Source: Rosenbergiella epipactidis (lineage in GTDB: Bacteria > Pseudomonadota > Gammaproteobacteria > Enterobacterales > Enterobacteriaceae). Taken from it: DNA of 64,000 nucleotides. Numbering within the stretch: the first letter of the stretch is position 1; every line of letters begins with the position of its first letter. The translations under genes and the position numbers were made by a program. The stretch is taken from NCBI RefSeq assembly GCF_018494055.1, contig NZ_JABBFQ010000003.1, forward strand, positions 62,001 to 126,000, in the 5' to 3' direction. The notes below the pieces were generated by a model. The model was not told the origin of the DNA. It did not search any database and was given only the letters and a program-made list of their open reading frames with translations. Of the stretch, positions 1-9,599 are shown in pieces.

Positions 1-1172
1 GCACGGAAAGCGTTCAGCAACGCGTCGCCACGGTGACGGCCGCGAGCGAACCGCTGCTAGAAGCAGCCCAGCCGCTTCTGCGTGTACTGAGCGAAATGCC
101 GGAAACCCTCGACAATCGTGAACAAATGCTGCTATTGAAGGAGGGACTCAAAGCTGAAATTTCCTTGTTCGGCGTAGTGTGCGATGAGGTGGATATCTCA
201 TGGAAAAAGATGGCCATAGTGCGCTTCTGTCTCTGTACCGCGCTTGATGAGGCGGCCTTGGCAAAAGCGTGGGGGCAGGAGTATGGCTGGTCCCACAATA
301 ATCTGCTGAACCATTTTGAAGGTGACAGCGACGGCGGAGACAAATTTTTTCTGCTGGTCGGCCGTCTTTCCATGACGCCTCATGAATATGCTGACGTACT
401 GGAGATTCTGCTGCGCATTCTCGGGCTCGGCTTCGAGGGTCGTTATAGCATTATTGAGAACGGTGATCGCCATCTAACCAAAATTCGCCAGCGTATGCTT
501 ACGCTATTGCAAAGTACCCGGGACAGCATTCCGGCCGCACTCGCTTCACATGTTCTGCCACTGCGCAACCCTAAAAAACGCCGGTTGACGATTATTCCGG
601 TGCGCGTATCGCTGCTGCTGACGTTGGTACTGTGTATTGGTAGCTTTATAGGGTGCAAATATCTGCTGCTAAAGCCTGAAAGCCACGAGCTATCCAGGAT
701 GACTGTATTACAGCACTCCCAGCAAAACGCTGCGCTCACCACCACTGACCTTCGCCTTAGCGATCTGTTGAAAGATGAAATTGCCAACCGGCTGGTTCAG
801 GTCAAAGAGCAGGCGCATCAGGGCATCGTTACCCTGCCGGGTGATGCGAATTTCGCCGTCGGTGCAGCGGAGATTATGCCTGCAAGAGTTGAATTGCTGC
901 TGAAGATTGCCCGTGCGGTCCAACGGCTTAACGGCAAAGTACGCATTGTTGGCTACACCGATGCTATGCCAATCAGTCGTCCCGGCGTACCCGACAATCA
1001 GGTGCTGTCAGAAAAGCGTGCCGATAGCGTGGCACAGATCTTTTTAAAAAACGGCTTATCGAAAGCGGATGTTCAAAGTGCGGGGGTGGGCGATCGCAAT
1101 CCTGTCGCCAGCAATCGTAACCCGGCTGGGCGTGCTCAGAATCGCCGTGTAGATATCTTTGTAAATTATTAA
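1..1172 (+). CDS. tssL: TssL (DotU/IcmH family) with OmpA-like tail, 5' partial
   Basis: T6SS inner-membrane subunit that forms the membrane complex with TssM and TssJ. The frame is open to base 1 without a stop, so the gene starts outside the window; the GTG at 33 is internal. The visible part has the cytoplasmic DotU domain, then one hydrophobic segment (about bases 600-670), then a periplasmic OmpA-like domain ending in typical residues (GYTDAMP, LSEKRA, NRRVDIFV). The OmpA tail binds peptidoglycan in so-called evolved TssL proteins, which anchors the secretion machine. tssM follows 10 bp downstream, the usual order. Family assignment is firm; the missing N-terminus cannot be judged. Confidence 0.93.
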   Translation, partial: TESVQQRVATVTAASEPLLEAAQPLLRVLSEMPETLDNREQMLLLKEGLKAEISLFGVVCDEVDISWKKMAIVRFCLCTALDEAALAKAWGQEYGWSHNNLLNHFEGDSDGGDKFFLLVGRLSMTPHEYADVLEILLRILGLGFEGRYSIIENGDRHLTKIRQRMLTLLQSTRDSIPAALASHVLPLRNPKKRRLTIIPVRVSLLLTLVLCIGSFIGCKYLLLKPESHELSRMTVLQHSQQNAALTTTDLRLSDLLKDEIANRLVQVKEQAHQGIVTLPGDANFAVGAAEIMPARVELLLKIARAVQRLNGKVRIVGYTDAMPISRPGVPDNQVLSEKRADSVAQIFLKNGLSKADVQSAGVGDRNPVASNRNPAGRAQNRRVDIFVNY

Positions 1173-1182
1173 TGGATACACC

Positions 1183-4100
1183 ATGTCAGTGTTAAATCGT
1201 TTGTTTTCTGGGGTTATCTGGCCACGGGTGTTACTGATCACACTCTGTGTGTTACTGACCGCGGCCTGTTGGTTACTCGGCCCTTGGTTGGGATTTGGTG
1301 AGGCTAGGCCTCTTGAACCGGTATCCTCCCGTATTATCGTGGTCGTCATGCTGGCTTCAGTACTGATGGCATACTGGCTGCGCTTACCTCTGTTTATATC
1401 GCTGACGCTGGTAGTGCTGGCGCTTATCTGGGTTGCAGGTCCTTGGCTACTGGTCGGTAAGGGCTATCCGCTTAGGCTACCCGGCCATCGCCTGCTTCTG
1501 ATGGCTGTGGTGGCGTTCGTGGCGCTGACTTACGGTGTCTGGCGTTTATTACAGGCCCTAGCACGTAACCCAGCACTGCTAAGCCGGTGGATAAAAAAAC
1601 CATCCTCTACGCAGAAGAATGCCGCGCAAGCAAATACGGCTATTCACACGGCAGTGGCCCGGGGTATGCAATATATGCGCCAGATACAGCAGGTAATCCC
1701 TCGCTGGCAGCGCTTTTTTGGGCTGCGGCGCGCCACGCTTCCGTGGTTTTTAATGTTGGGCGCGCCGTCTGCAGGCAAGACAGCGCTGCTACTCTCCTCG
1801 GGTCAGGATTTTCCCTTACCTGAGCAGCTGTCACGTAAAAACAGTGAGGCTCCGCCAACCGGTAGCTGTGAATGCCTGTTTACTAACCAAGCTGTTTTTA
1901 TTGACACGGCGGGCCGATTCGTCAGTGAAACGAACGACGGCGAAGAGGAATGGAGTAGTCTGCTGTCTGCGCTGAAAAAAAGTCGTCCTACTCAGGGGAT
2001 TAATGGGGCGATTGTCACGCTATCCGTTGAAGATATTCTGCACAAAACCCAGACTGAGCGTCTGGCGATGGCTGCTGCACTGCGTGGAAGGATCAGCGAA
2101 GCCCGCGAAAAGCTTGGCGTACGTTTCCCGATCTATGTAATTGTAACGAAACTCGACCTACTTAACGGTTTTACAGATTTTTTCCGCAATCTGACGCTCG
2201 CTGAAAGAGAGCAAATATGGGGAGTCACACTCGACTGGGAAAAAGCGTTGCCGCACGCCTCACAAAATCTCCATCACCAGCTCAAGCAGGAATTTGACCT
2301 GTTGCATCATCGTCTGAGTAGCGCGGTTTATCTACGTCAGCAGGAGGAGTATGACTTGGGCGATCGCAAGCGACTGTATGCCTTTCCCGATGATTTTGCC
2401 CAGCTTGCTAGCATAGTCAACGAGATGGTCAATAATATCTTCTTTGCCTCACGGTATGATGAAACTGACGTTTTTTCTGCGCTGCGTGGCGTCTATTTCA
2501 CTAGCAGTTGTCAGCCACAGAGCTTTTCACTGTTTAATAATCAAACGCTATTACAACGCTGGCATCAGTTGGTTCGCGACGGAAAGTTGTCCTCTTTGCC
2601 TTCTGATAAACGATCGCTCAGTGAAGAGCAGGTGCTTCTAAGCGAAAATGCCTGGAGCAAACACTATTTCCTGACGCAACTTTTCGGCGAAGTGATTGGC
2701 CGCGACGGCGATCTGGTCCGCTATAATTTGCAGCGACATGCAGCCAGCCGTCTGAAAAATCTGTTTGGGCATCTTGCCTGCTGGGGAGGGGCGATATGGC
2801 TTACGCTCGCACTGTGCAACAGTTATCAGCTTAACCATGGCTATCTTAATGCGTTGGATAAAAAGCTTAGCCGGATGGCGCTTCAGCTGGAAAATTACAC
2901 AGATGAAAAAGCCGTAAATAAGCTAATGCCTCTGCTTAGCACAACACGGGCGCTAGCAAAGTACCCTGGTTTGAACCTCAACGATCCTGATCAGCAGTGG
3001 CGTTATGGACTTTACACCGGGTATTCCATTGCTGCGGGGGCTGATTCACTCTACCACTTCGTATTACAACACTATCTGCTCCCTGAACTGGTTAAAAAGG
3101 CACACGACGATTTGCAGCTTGCGCTGAACTCCTCCGACGACCAACGTGTCTGGACGGCGTTAAAAAGCTATCTAATGTTAACCCGGAGCACCAAGGGGGA
3201 TTACGCTTGGCTGGTCAGTCAATTAAGTGATAGCTGGCTACAAAGCCGTACGTTTAGCGGCGTGGTCGATGTTGAACCTCTGCAGAGCTATCTTAACGAT
3301 CTCTTTAACCTTAAAACCTGGCAGAAATCGCTATCACCTGCGGATGACACCTTAATTACTCGGGCGCGGGCGCGGCTGGGTGAAAAGGATGAAAGCGCGC
3401 GCCTCTGGCAGCGCATAGAACATGACAGCGCAAAAAGCGCGCCAGCGAATCTGACGTTGCAGGCGATAACCGGCTCTGAGTCTCCGCAACTCTTTTATCT
3501 TAGCGACAGCGAACTTAACCAGAAGGGGATCCCTGGTCTTTATACGCACGCTGGCTGGGAGCAAGTGGTTAAAAAAAAAATGCTGACGTCACTACTGTTG
3601 TTACAGCGTGAAGATAGCTGGGTTATGGGAGAAACCACAGGCTTGAAAAGTCTGGCAGATCTCCATAACCGTGTGCTGACCCAATACCTGCAGAACTATG
3701 CGACTTACTGGCAGCGTTTTCTCGATAATTTGCAGCTGATCTCACTGGAGAAGGGACAATCTGGTGGGGCGAACGATATTGCTCTCAACATTGCGTTGTT
3801 ACGCACAATGGTTAGTGACCATTCTCCCTTAACCACTGTTTTTCAGCGCGTGGCCAATGAGACAGTGCTGACCAGCGGGTCTTTGCCGGGAAATAATAAA
3901 CTGAGTACGGTAGTGAATAAGGGATTTGCCGACCGGTCGCTGATCAAACAGCTGCTCGACGATCGATTCGCTGCTCTGCGCACCTTCGTACTGGGTGACA
4001 CGACGAAAGAGAGTGGGCCCACAGAGTTTCTTCAGGCTCAGGGAAATGGATTGAACGGTGTACTAATGTTGCTGCGCGATCAGTATACGCGCTTTGTGGT

Positions 4101-4959
4101 CTATAACAGCGCGTTTGCTAATATCGGTGGCCAGCAGATGGCGCTGGAGAGTGCGCAAATGGGGGCTCAGGAAGATACCTGGCCCGCTGCGGTCAGAAAT
4201 GTGGTCTCCCCACTGCTATCAGCCACCTTCAACAAAGTGCAGCAGCAAGATATTGCACGCAGTACAGCGGCGATTGGTGACGGATTGGGGGAGGTCTGCC
4301 GCCGTAGTTTTCAGGGACGCTATCCCTTTGCTGACAGCAAGCGTGAAGTTTCTGTGCCAGATTTTGTCAGGTTCTTTGCCCCGGGCGGCATCGTCGACAG
4401 CTGGTTCAAGCAGAACCTGGCAGAAAAAGTGGATACTTCACATTACCCGTGGCGTTTCAAAGGCACCAGCAATACTGAGGGGCTTGCTTTTTTTGAGCAG
4501 GCAGCCGCGATTCGTGCTCTGTTCTTTTCTGGCGATGATAACCAAAAACCGGCGCTGAATTTCTCTGCCACGGTACGCTTTCTCGCGCCTGAGGTCAGGG
4601 AGTTTATTCTTAGTTTCAACGGTGAAGCGCTGAAATATGCCCACGGTCCATTAACGGTGCAAGCGTTGAACTGGTCTGCGGTACGTCAGGGGAGTGAAAT
4701 TAGTATGGCACTGCGTGAGGATCAGGCGGGTGCATTACCTGATTTGCACTGGCAGGGTCCTTGGGCGCTACTGCACTGGCTGGATGCGGCCGAAACAATT
4801 CGCGATACGCCTGATGGTAATCTACTGCTGCAGTGGGGTAACGGAAAAAAACGCGTCGAACTGCAGCTGGACGGACTGGCGGTAAACGGTGCGATGCCGG
4901 GTGATGTGCTGCGCGACTTCCGTTGCCCTGAGACCGGCACACAGGACGATGCCTTATGA
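1183..4959 (+). CDS. tssM: TssM (IcmF family) T6SS membrane-complex protein
   Basis: A 1258-residue inner-membrane protein, the normal length for TssM/IcmF. Several hydrophobic segments lie in the first 120 residues, then a cytoplasmic NTPase-like domain with an intact Walker A motif (GAPSAGKT, about residues 193-200), another membrane segment near residue 530 and a large periplasmic C-terminal half. TssM spans the envelope and links TssL to the outer-membrane lipoprotein TssJ. It overlaps the next gene by 4 bp (ATGA), indicating translational coupling. No internal stop or frameshift was seen, so the protein looks functional. Confidence 0.95.
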   Translation: MSVLNRLFSGVIWPRVLLITLCVLLTAACWLLGPWLGFGEARPLEPVSSRIIVVVMLASVLMAYWLRLPLFISLTLVVLALIWVAGPWLLVGKGYPLRLPGHRLLLMAVVAFVALTYGVWRLLQALARNPALLSRWIKKPSSTQKNAAQANTAIHTAVARGMQYMRQIQQVIPRWQRFFGLRRATLPWFLMLGAPSAGKTALLLSSGQDFPLPEQLSRKNSEAPPTGSCECLFTNQAVFIDTAGRFVSETNDGEEEWSSLLSALKKSRPTQGINGAIVTLSVEDILHKTQTERLAMAAALRGRISEAREKLGVRFPIYVIVTKLDLLNGFTDFFRNLTLAEREQIWGVTLDWEKALPHASQNLHHQLKQEFDLLHHRLSSAVYLRQQEEYDLGDRKRLYAFPDDFAQLASIVNEMVNNIFFASRYDETDVFSALRGVYFTSSCQPQSFSLFNNQTLLQRWHQLVRDGKLSSLPSDKRSLSEEQVLLSENAWSKHYFLTQLFGEVIGRDGDLVRYNLQRHAASRLKNLFGHLACWGGAIWLTLALCNSYQLNHGYLNALDKKLSRMALQLENYTDEKAVNKLMPLLSTTRALAKYPGLNLNDPDQQWRYGLYTGYSIAAGADSLYHFVLQHYLLPELVKKAHDDLQLALNSSDDQRVWTALKSYLMLTRSTKGDYAWLVSQLSDSWLQSRTFSGVVDVEPLQSYLNDLFNLKTWQKSLSPADDTLITRARARLGEKDESARLWQRIEHDSAKSAPANLTLQAITGSESPQLFYLSDSELNQKGIPGLYTHAGWEQVVKKKMLTSLLLLQREDSWVMGETTGLKSLADLHNRVLTQYLQNYATYWQRFLDNLQLISLEKGQSGGANDIALNIALLRTMVSDHSPLTTVFQRVANETVLTSGSLPGNNKLSTVVNKGFADRSLIKQLLDDRFAALRTFVLGDTTKESGPTEFLQAQGNGLNGVLMLLRDQYTRFVVYNSAFANIGGQQMALESAQMGAQEDTWPAAVRNVVSPLLSATFNKVQQQDIARSTAAIGDGLGEVCRRSFQGRYPFADSKREVSVPDFVRFFAPGGIVDSWFKQNLAEKVDTSHYPWRFKGTSNTEGLAFFEQAAAIRALFFSGDDNQKPALNFSATVRFLAPEVREFILSFNGEALKYAHGPLTVQALNWSAVRQGSEISMALREDQAGALPDLHWQGPWALLHWLDAAETIRDTPDGNLLLQWGNGKKRVELQLDGLAVNGAMPGDVLRDFRCPETGTQDDAL

Positions 4960-5642
4960 TCAAGCGCCTATTTTTCCCTGTGCGTATTATCGCATGGCTG
5001 AGCGGGCCGCCAGCCTTAATACGCCTGATACCTTGGCGATACCGACGTGCGCGGAACATCGTTGAGCGCCTCAACACGCTGATTACGCGTCTGCCTTTAC
5101 CGCTGGTCGATGCCCGCGAGCTCGAGGGTTATCCCTGGTGCTTTGTCATGCCTGAAAGTGAAAGGCTGTACAAATCCTATATCGTAGGGGCTTTTTTGCC
5201 GCCTGTATCACCTAATGTCGGCGTATCGCAACTACTTTACGTACGCATTAGCCATCGGCGTATCCTCAAGCAGTTAGTGTATCCGATCGGCCTGCCGTTC
5301 TGGCTTGCCCGGGTGCTATTACCTCTGCTGCACGGCGGCGCAAGTACGTTACAGCGAAAAGAAATCCACGAGGCCTGCTTTATGCTCTCAGGCCTGAAGC
5401 AGGTTCAGGTCAATGGCAAGCTTGCTGACTGGCTGCCTGCGCAATCCCCTCTGTTTAGTCAGCTATGCAGCGTTCGCTGTGAAGCGGATGAGTGGCTGAA
5501 CGAATTACACGGTGTTTGCCATATGCCGTGGTTTAACTGGCCTCGCTGTACGGCCAGCGATATGTCTGTCTGGTTTTGGCGTCAAAGCCGCTTTGGTAGG
5601 GTGCTCGATTCTCAACACTATCAGAACGGTACGTCCCATTGA
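4956..5642 (+). CDS. T6SS-cluster protein of unknown function
   Basis: A 228-residue protein that I do not recognise. The start ATG overlaps the tssM stop by 4 bp, so it is translated with tssM and is probably part of the secretion locus. The N-terminal 35 residues are basic and hydrophobic (membrane or amphipathic), and another hydrophobic stretch rich in Leu, Pro and Trp lies around residues 110-130. It is rich in Trp, Arg and Leu, with no enzymatic motif visible. It does not look like TagF. It may be an accessory factor for TssM or for loading the VgrG encoded 51 bp downstream; this is inference from position only. Confidence 0.75.
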   Translation: MIKRLFFPVRIIAWLSGPPALIRLIPWRYRRARNIVERLNTLITRLPLPLVDARELEGYPWCFVMPESERLYKSYIVGAFLPPVSPNVGVSQLLYVRISHRRILKQLVYPIGLPFWLARVLLPLLHGGASTLQRKEIHEACFMLSGLKQVQVNGKLADWLPAQSPLFSQLCSVRCEADEWLNELHGVCHMPWFNWPRCTASDMSVWFWRQSRFGRVLDSQHYQNGTSH

Positions 5643-5693
5643 TGAAGTGCGATAGTTGCACTTTGCGATATTCACAGGTTAGTAGGTAACACT

Positions 5694-7958
5694 ATGTCGC
5701 GAACAATTATGTTACATAGCTCGGCCATCCCCAGGTTAGTAAACCAGCCTGCGTTAGTGCTGACAAAACTTGAGGGTGAAGAAGCATTCTCCACGCTCTA
5801 CACTTATACACTGACGGTGAAAACACCTGACGACCCTGATATTCCTTGGCAAACCGCGTCAAATATTGATCTGAAAGCGCTGATCGGTAAGGAAATGACG
5901 ATAACTATTGAGCTGGATGGCAATGGTTTAGGTACTTCGCGTGGAAAGGGAAAAAGTATTCGGGAAATTTCCGGTCTGGTAGAAAAAGCACGCTACGTGG
6001 GCCGAGATGCCTCTCAGGCCATGTATGAGATTATTTTACGCCCGTGGCTTTTTCTTGCCGAGCTGACCACCGATTTTAAGATCTTTCAGGCTAAAAATGT
6101 CGTAGAAATTATTGATGAGGTGTTGTCCGACTATAATTTTGCTTATGAGCGACGCTTGACGGACGTCTACCCTGCACTCGACTTCCAAGTACAATATGGT
6201 GAAACTGACTTCGCTTTCATTCAGCGCCTGATGGAAGAGTGGGGCATATACTGGTTTTTTGAACATCATGACGGTAAGCATAAGTTGGTGCTTGTCGATC
6301 ACGTCGGTGCACACCGATACAGTGACAGTCAGGCCTACAAGGTTATTCACTATCTACCTGAAACGCCCAAGGCAGATAAAGAATATGTTCGACAATTAAC
6401 TCATCAAGAAGCCCTGACGAGTGGTCGCTGGGTAACCAATGATTATGACTTTACCAAATCGCGTGCAGACATTTTGGCGATGGACGTCAAGCCTCGCAAA
6501 ACCCATTTTAATGATATGGAAATATACCAGTGGCCGGGGGATTACGATCAGCCTGATATTGGGGAAAAACTGGCGCGGGTACGTATTGAAGAACTGGGTG
6601 CACAGGGATCGCGTGCTTCGGGTAATGGTGAACTACGCGGCCTAGCTTGCGGGATCAATTTTACCCTTAAAGGACATCCAATTAATAAGGCTAACAGGGA
6701 ATACATGGTTATTTCCAGCCGGTTGATTATTCAGGAAATCGAACAGCGTTCTCAGCAGTGGGATTTCTCGGTTGAATGTGATTTTACCGTTCAGCCGACA
6801 ACAAAGATCTATCGTCATCCGCAAACTATTGCTAGGCCCCGTACGCATGGGCCTCAGAATGCGATTGTCGTGGGCCCCGCGGGAGAAGAGCTTTGGACCG
6901 ATAGCTATGGTCGCGTAAAGGTGCGCTTTCTGTGGGATCGATACGGTCAAAATAACGATGGTGACTCTTGCTGGATTCGGGTCAGTCAGGCTTGGGCAGG
7001 AAACAGTTTTGGTGGGCTTTATATACCTCGTATCAATCAGGAGGTCATCGTTGATTTTATCAATGGCGATCCTGATAGGCCGTTGATTATTGGCAGCCTT
7101 TACAACAATATCACCAGCCCCCCCTGGGACCTACCGGGCAATGCCACTCAGAGTGGGCTAATCAGCCGCACGCTGGGCGGCGGCAAGACCAACTATAATG
7201 GTGTTCGTTTTGAAGATAAGCCCGGTATGGAAAATTATTGGGAACAGGCTGAACGAGATATGTCCCGCCTGACTAAAAATGATGAAAAGCATGTTATAGG
7301 TGCTAACTCAGTACTGCAGGTCGGTGACAGCCGCAGTGAGGTCATAGCGAAAGATTATAATAAGAATGTGGCAGGGATGAGTATCACGTCGATCGGCGCA
7401 GCATCCATGCTAAGCGTTGGCGCGGCCCAAATATCGACTATAGTCGGCGCGCGCGCGGTTAACGTGGGGGGTGTTGATGATAAAAACATTGGTGGAGCTA
7501 GTCTGGTCAACGTTGGCGGCTATCATGCTATGTCTGTAGGCGGAGCTTGGCAGAAGGAGATTGGCGGAGCTGCCTCCTTAATCAGTGGCGGACACCTTGA
7601 GTTTGGTACCGGTGGGGAGCTGATTCTGACCGGAAAGGTGATCAAAATTATCGGTCAGGAACGAGTGGTTATACAGTCTGATTCGGTTGAACTGAATCCC
7701 GGTGACGACGATGAGTGCGGTGGCGGTGGCGGCGGTGGCGGTGGCGGTCTTGCGGCCCTGACGTCTCTGGCAGCATTGGTGGCGTTGAAAGGCGCGATAG
7801 CCTTACCACTTCCACTGCCTAATTTACCTATCCCCGTTCCTACGCCGACGACAAGCCCAGAGCCGACGACAAGCCCAGCGCCGACGACAAGCCCAGAGCC
7901 GACACCGACGCCGACGGACACACCAGAACCATCAGATACCTTTTATCCACCACCCTGA
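5694..7958 (+). CDS. vgrG: VgrG (TssI) spike protein with Gly-rich and Pro/Thr-rich tail
   Basis: Trimeric T6SS spike, 754 residues. The N-terminal two thirds match the gp27-like and gp5 OB-fold core (GGLYIPRINQEVIVDF, GDPDRPLIIGS), followed by the repetitive beta-helix region rich in Gly and Val (residues about 530-665). After DDDECG comes an unusual tail: a run of ten glycines, an Ala/Leu hydrophobic stretch, then a Pro-rich end with three TTSPEP/TTSPAP units encoded by 18-bp repeats. There is no recognisable enzymatic domain, so it is not an evolved VgrG of known type; the tail may dock an adaptor or cargo. A PAAR gene follows 48 bp after the stop, as expected for a tip module. Confidence 0.95.
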   Translation: MSRTIMLHSSAIPRLVNQPALVLTKLEGEEAFSTLYTYTLTVKTPDDPDIPWQTASNIDLKALIGKEMTITIELDGNGLGTSRGKGKSIREISGLVEKARYVGRDASQAMYEIILRPWLFLAELTTDFKIFQAKNVVEIIDEVLSDYNFAYERRLTDVYPALDFQVQYGETDFAFIQRLMEEWGIYWFFEHHDGKHKLVLVDHVGAHRYSDSQAYKVIHYLPETPKADKEYVRQLTHQEALTSGRWVTNDYDFTKSRADILAMDVKPRKTHFNDMEIYQWPGDYDQPDIGEKLARVRIEELGAQGSRASGNGELRGLACGINFTLKGHPINKANREYMVISSRLIIQEIEQRSQQWDFSVECDFTVQPTTKIYRHPQTIARPRTHGPQNAIVVGPAGEELWTDSYGRVKVRFLWDRYGQNNDGDSCWIRVSQAWAGNSFGGLYIPRINQEVIVDFINGDPDRPLIIGSLYNNITSPPWDLPGNATQSGLISRTLGGGKTNYNGVRFEDKPGMENYWEQAERDMSRLTKNDEKHVIGANSVLQVGDSRSEVIAKDYNKNVAGMSITSIGAASMLSVGAAQISTIVGARAVNVGGVDDKNIGGASLVNVGGYHAMSVGGAWQKEIGGAASLISGGHLEFGTGGELILTGKVIKIIGQERVVIQSDSVELNPGDDDECGGGGGGGGGGLAALTSLAALVALKGAIALPLPLPNLPIPVPTPTTSPEPTTSPAPTTSPEPTPTPTDTPEPSDTFYPPP
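7719..7748 (+). repeat. Poly-glycine GGN codon run inside vgrG
   Basis: Ten consecutive GGN codons (mostly GGT/GGC) encode an uninterrupted glycine run between the VgrG beta-helix and its hydrophobic and proline-rich tail. Such a simple-sequence run can expand or contract by slippage in units of one residue. Confidence 0.85.
7845..7898 (+). repeat. Three 18-bp tandem repeats in the vgrG 3' end
   Basis: Three head-to-tail units of CCGACGACAAGCCCAGAG (the middle one differs by one base) encode PTTSPE/PTTSPA units. They are followed by a degenerate PTPTPTDTPEP stretch. The repeats make the VgrG C-terminus a likely length-variable, disordered segment. Confidence 0.85.
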
Positions 7959-8006
7959 GTAGTAGGTAACTAATTGAATTTAAACATTATATAAAGGAGG
8001 TAAACT

Positions 8007-8270
8007 ATGCTACCAGCAGCCAGAGTAGGGGATGCTATTTGCCATGGGGGAGCCATCGCCAGTGGTTCATGTAATGTAACCATTAACGGACTCCCTGCAG
8101 CCATGCTTGCCGCGAGCGCTACTGTCTGTGGATTGCATGGCGGTGCGGTCATTGCCAGTGGATCGGGAACGATAACTATCAATGGCTATCCGGCCGCACG
8201 TATGGGTGACATTACTGCCTGTGGATCCAGTGTTTTGACAGGTTCAGGCAACGTGTTTATAGGCCAATAA
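8007..8270 (+). CDS. PAAR-repeat tip protein
   Basis: An 87-residue protein that fits the minimal PAAR fold: paired repeats ARVGDAICHGGAI and AARMGDITACGS with conserved Gly, Cys and His positions that bind zinc at the cone tip. It sharpens the VgrG spike and can carry effectors. It has no extension, so it is a plain PAAR without a fused toxin. It lies directly after vgrG with a good ribosome binding site (AAAGGAGG, 7 bases before ATG) and is followed 2 bp later by the TagK-like gene. Confidence 0.93.
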   Translation: MLPAARVGDAICHGGAIASGSCNVTINGLPAAMLAASATVCGLHGGAVIASGSGTITINGYPAARMGDITACGSSVLTGSGNVFIGQ

Positions 8271-8272
8271 CG

Positions 8273-9076
8273 ATGCAGCTGCGTTTAGACTGGCCTCTAC
8301 CGCGCTTAAGTGGAAGTCCTCAGCCGGTTATATTGCCTGAGAGGACGGGGTACTTCTGTCTGCTCGGTGCAAAATTTATTACCGCCCTCCCCGGAGGGCA
8401 TCATGACATTTTGCATATTGAACGAACAGAGTTTTCAGTTGTACTGACCTGCCATAGTCAGCGCTATCAATGCCTCGTTAACGAAGTAGCCCTGCAGCCA
8501 GATGAACCGGTTACGCTGCGACCGGGGATGATAATTCAGGCCGGCCAATTTCTGTTTAGCGTTAACGCTAAGAATAGGGGCACGGCGCCGGAAGCGGCAA
8601 AGGACGAACTCGTAGAGGTAATATCGCTGCTGCCCCATGGCGGACACTATACGGGCTGGCATACGGTAAACAGTAATGATAATAACTTAATAGATAATGA
8701 TGATATTTTGCGACAGCTAAACCGCGAATATAAATATTATTTACTGTGGGGGGAGAGTGATTCATCCGGAGAAAATAAAAATAAACCGCGACAGGATTAC
8801 ATTCTTAAGAGTGACGACGAGCTGTTTCACAGCATTGAGCAAGTAAAACACAAGACAGTCTCTGAATGTGTTTTGAATACACCAGCCCTCATTAGCCGTA
8901 TCATTAAGGAGCTGACTGAATCTTCCGACCTGATCGAGCCTGAGTGGGTAGAAGAGTCTTCGCCTGATATTCTTGCTGTGCTAGCACCCGAGCATCTCAA
9001 GAAAATTAAGCGCAGTGATATTTCAGAACTTACCTACAGCGAGCTGCATAAGCTAGGACTGTCCAGTCATCTCTAG
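8273..9076 (+). CDS. TagK-like T6SS-associated protein
   Basis: A 267-residue cytoplasmic protein. The N-terminal ~105 residues have the spacing of a degenerate FHA domain (beta-rich; GYFCLLGAKF, RPGMIIQAG). The C-terminal half contains the Leu/Tyr motif LRQLNREYKYYLL and the ending LAVLAPEH...LTYSELHKLGLSSHL, which resemble TagK proteins of enterobacterial T6SS clusters. TagK proteins are accessory and of unclear role, possibly phosphothreonine-dependent regulation. It sits between PAAR and tssE in the same operon. The assignment rests on remembered family pattern and is moderate. Confidence 0.6.
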   Translation: MQLRLDWPLPRLSGSPQPVILPERTGYFCLLGAKFITALPGGHHDILHIERTEFSVVLTCHSQRYQCLVNEVALQPDEPVTLRPGMIIQAGQFLFSVNAKNRGTAPEAAKDELVEVISLLPHGGHYTGWHTVNSNDNNLIDNDDILRQLNREYKYYLLWGESDSSGENKNKPRQDYILKSDDELFHSIEQVKHKTVSECVLNTPALISRIIKELTESSDLIEPEWVEESSPDILAVLAPEHLKKIKRSDISELTYSELHKLGLSSHL

Positions 9077-9113
9077 GGTCGGGATATGATAATTATCTTG
9101 AGGTGTAATAATA

Positions 9114-9599
9114 ATGTTAAATAATAAGTCTTACCCGCCGTGCTTACTTCAGCGCTTACTGGATGATGAGCCGCGCACTCTGGCTGAAGCCTGGGGGAAG
9201 TTTGAGTTTGATGAACGCAGAATGCGAGCGCTAATTCAGGAAAATATTGCCGATATTTTGAATACAGTGAACAGTGAGAGTGCGGTAAACAGTGAGCGGT
9301 ATCCCTATCCTGCGGCTTCCGTAGTGAATTTTGGTGTAGCTTCAATGGTGGGAGAGTATTCCATGGCCCAAGGATGGCGTCAGCTTGAACAGCAGATCCG
9401 TGAGGCAATTATTCGATTCGAACCGCGTATCGCCGCTGAAACACTGGTAATTTCACTTTTGGGGGATATTCAGTCACCTGCCTGTAATGGGATTATTCAC
9501 TTTGAAATCAGAGCACTGGTTCAAATGAATTCATACTCTTTTGGCCTGCGTCTTAACGCACATTACGATATCGAGAACGATTCGGCGTTAATAAAATGA
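9114..9599 (+). CDS. tssE: TssE, gp25-like T6SS baseplate wedge protein
   Basis: A 161-residue protein of the T4 gp25 family that starts sheath polymerisation on the baseplate. The characteristic motif EPRIAAETLVIS, the N-terminal LLQRLLDDEP and the family spacing (SVVNFGV, WRQLEQQIREAIIRFEPR) are all present and the length is normal. The usual neighbours tssF and tssG do not follow; the operon instead ends in AT-rich sequence, so the remaining baseplate genes must lie elsewhere (probably upstream of the window) or be missing. Confidence 0.9.
   Translation: MLNNKSYPPCLLQRLLDDEPRTLAEAWGKFEFDERRMRALIQENIADILNTVNSESAVNSERYPYPAASVVNFGVASMVGEYSMAQGWRQLEQQIREAIIRFEPRIAAETLVISLLGDIQSPACNGIIHFEIRALVQMNSYSFGLRLNAHYDIENDSALIK

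Noticed and set aside
7655-7921. Antisense Gly/Val-rich frame opposite the vgrG tail
   Set aside because: It is the mirror of the low-complexity repeats and has no independent coding signal.
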